Source: SIG440 sp045645805 | Lineage (GTDB): Bacteria; Bacillota; Clostridia; Monoglobales; Monoglobaceae | Direction of reading: 5' to 3' | Assembly (NCBI GenBank): GCA_045645805.1 | Contig: JAZRJL010000071.1 | Span: 1 to 23,770, forward strand | DNA length: 23,770 nucleotides | Shown here: piece by piece, positions 22,903-23,770 of the stretch | Numbering within the stretch: position 1 is the first letter of the stretch | Layout of the letters: the number at the start of each line of letters is the position of its first letter | Notes under the pieces: model-generated | Seen by the model: the letters and a program-made list of their open reading frames with translations, nothing else | Databases searched by the model: none | What the model was told of the DNA's origin: nothing | Program-made: the position numbers and the translations under genes

Positions 22903-22912
22903 ATTTTTCTCC

Positions 22913-23197
22913 TTAATCCACTATTTTGGGAACGATAAACTGATTTTCAATGGTCTCGGGGCCATTTTCAACAATGCCTTTCATATTGTCAAAGGTTTCA
23001 ATGCTGTCACTGCGAAGCTCGGAAAACGGAACAGCGTTTGTCATATCTATTGGGTCATATGAAAAATCTGAATCCCCGATAGTGTCCATAAGGTTTATAA
23101 TATTGGTCATTTCTTTACCGTACTCCAAAAGCTCGTCTTCAGAAAGATGCAGTTTTGAAAGCTCGCATAAAAGCTTTAACTGGTCTGTACTTATCAC
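22913..23197 (-). CDS. gatC: Asp/Glu-tRNA(Asn/Gln) amidotransferase subunit C
   Basis: GatC is the small belt subunit that wraps GatA and GatB. The N-terminal LKLLCELSKLHLSEDEL matches the family pattern (LAxLARLxLSxEE). The middle has PIDMTNAVPFSELRSD, and the protein ends with IENQFIVPKIV, all typical. Length of 94 residues is normal. GTG 23197 is preferred: the SD aaaaggag lies 10 nt upstream, whereas the in-frame GTG at 23206 is only 1 nt from it. First gene of gatCAB. Confidence 0.93.
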   Translation of the reverse strand: MISTDQLKLLCELSKLHLSEDELLEYGKEMTNIINLMDTIGDSDFSYDPIDMTNAVPFSELRSDSIETFDNMKGIVENGPETIENQFIVPKIVD

Positions 23198-23239
23198 AAG
23201 GGTCACACTCCTTTTATTTGGTTAGTCCGACAGAACTTG

Positions 23240-23259
23240 TGACAGCTACTGTCAGGCTA
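23240..23259 (-). other. Palindrome in the gat leader shared with the purine leader
   Basis: TGACAG (23240-23245), cta, CTGTCA (23249-23254) is a compact inverted repeat in the leader of gatCAB. The 16 bases 23244-23259 are identical to 4250-4265 in the purine operon leader but in the opposite orientation with respect to transcription. Function unknown. Confidence 0.5.
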
Positions 23260-23277
23260 TATTAAAGTCTATCCAAT

Positions 23278-23306
23278 ATTTTACCATTTTTATGCCATGT
23301 TTGCAA
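23278..23306 (-). promoter_or_regulatory. Promoter of the gatCAB operon
   Basis: On the minus strand, TTGCAA (23306-23301), a 17-nt spacer and TAAAAT (23283-23278) lie 80 nt before the gatC start. No T-box or other known leader motif is visible between them. Confidence 0.7.
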
Positions 23307-23368
23307 TATAAAAATACGTAATTTATAAAGAAAAAAGAAAAAGTTTTAAAAATGTTAAAAATTTTTTA

Positions 23369-23397
23369 TTTACAACCCATTTAAATTTTGATATAAT
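23369..23397 (+). promoter_or_regulatory. Promoter of the secreted protein gene
   Basis: TTTACA (23369-23374), a 17-nt spacer and a perfect TATAAT (23392-23397) lie 58 nt before ATG 23456. It is divergent from the gat promoter. Confidence 0.8.
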
Positions 23398-23455
23398 AAT
23401 TCGATAGAGCGTTAGTTATTGACTTCAAATGACATATTAGGAAGTGAAGATTTAT

Positions 23456-23770
23456 ATGAAATTAAAAAGATTTTTTTCGGCAATTCTTGCTGCTTCAATT
23501 TTTATGTTACAAATATCTGCGGGGGCGTCGATTCTTGGCTCATCTAAAATAAAAGGCTATACAACCCAAATTGGTGAAGGGACATACTTTACCCACAATG
23601 TGTTTTACAGTGACCAAAGCGGTGTGGGCCAGCAAAGTGAAAACTATATAACCTATACACCAAACAGCACGGTTATACCAACCATTACAAACGGTGAAGC
23701 ACTTTTTGGAACAAAAGGTATTTCAAATGAGGTTAACCGTCTTGACGGTATAGGCGTAAATGTTATCGGC
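23456..23770 (+). CDS. Secreted protein, probably phosphodiester glycosidase (NAGPA-like) family; 3' part outside window
   Basis: The first 105 codons are visible. The protein starts with a signal peptide: KLKR, then a hydrophobic stretch (FFSAILAASIFMLQI) and a likely cleavage after ISAGA. The mature part reads GYTTQIGEGTYFTHNVFY, then SENYITYTPNSTVIPTITNG and NRLDGIGVNVIG. This follows the start of secreted clostridial proteins of the phosphodiester glycosidase (NAGPA/DUF2233) family, where an R-x-L...G-x-x-V-x-G segment precedes the active-site GxNxxFF. That core lies beyond the window edge, so the assignment is by resemblance only. Such proteins often carry S-layer or wall-binding repeats at the C-terminus. 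SD-like aggaag lies upstream of ATG 23456. Confidence 0.65.
   Translation, partial: MKLKRFFSAILAASIFMLQISAGASILGSSKIKGYTTQIGEGTYFTHNVFYSDQSGVGQQSENYITYTPNSTVIPTITNGEALFGTKGISNEVNRLDGIGVNVIG

Noticed and set aside
23207..23277. Possible T-box or other riboswitch in the gatC leader
   Set aside because: The leader is only about 70 nt and shows no specifier loop, T-box sequence or terminator; only the short palindrome is present.

Overview
The window looks like a chromosomal segment of an anaerobic, low-to-moderate GC Bacillota, most likely class Clostridia. The reasons are strong SD sequences, sigma-A promoters, a ZTP riboswitch, formate-tetrahydrofolate ligase inside the purine operon, a split PurH (PurO plus a stand-alone AICAR formyltransferase), and a GatCAB amidotransferase. 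This assignment is inference; no database was consulted.

Layout. Positions 1-187 hold the 3' end of a 23S rRNA, followed by 5S rRNA (about 305-420) and an rrn terminator. A hairpin-rich gap then leads to an intracellular GH13 alpha-amylase-family gene (944-2590, +). Next come a chain of seven abutting hairpins and a small ten-cysteine, four-helix membrane protein on the minus strand (2848-3261). Thymidylate kinase follows (about 3506-4144, +).

The core of the window (4182-18587, +) is a purine operon. It starts with a sigma-A promoter and a ZTP (pfl) riboswitch with an overlapping terminator, then reads purE, purF, purM, purN, purO, AICAR formyltransferase, purD, purL (PurS-L-Q type fusion), fhs, an unassigned formyltransferase, and purC. 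Together these cover every step from PRPP to IMP except adenylosuccinate lyase (purB). Fhs supplies the 10-formyl-THF used by PurN and the AICAR formyltransferase, and the riboswitch senses ZMP/ZTP, which accumulate when 10-formyl-THF is short. The PurF homologue lacks the N-terminal catalytic cysteine of canonical glutamine PRPP amidotransferases, so its nitrogen source is an open question.

After the operon terminator there is a decayed RpiR-type regulator fragment, then a five-tRNA cluster (Gly-TCC, Arg-TCT, His-GTG, Gln-TTG, Lys-TTT) behind a perfect consensus promoter. Downstream of tRNA-Lys lies a 13-bp copy of part of the tRNA flanked by integrase-arm-like direct repeats, which looks like an integration scar. 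A small XRE-type regulator (minus) and a candidate structured RNA (plus) start from divergent promoters whose -35 boxes overlap. The gatC-gatA-gatB operon (minus) follows. The right edge cuts a secreted protein that resembles the phosphodiester glycosidase (NAGPA) family.

The items most worth a second look are the PurF homologue without its nucleophile, the unassigned formyltransferase, the candidate RNA at 19922-20030, the hairpin chains around the Cys-rich membrane protein, and the tRNA-Lys scar. No CRISPR array, transposase or obvious new multi-gene defence or mobile system is visible.
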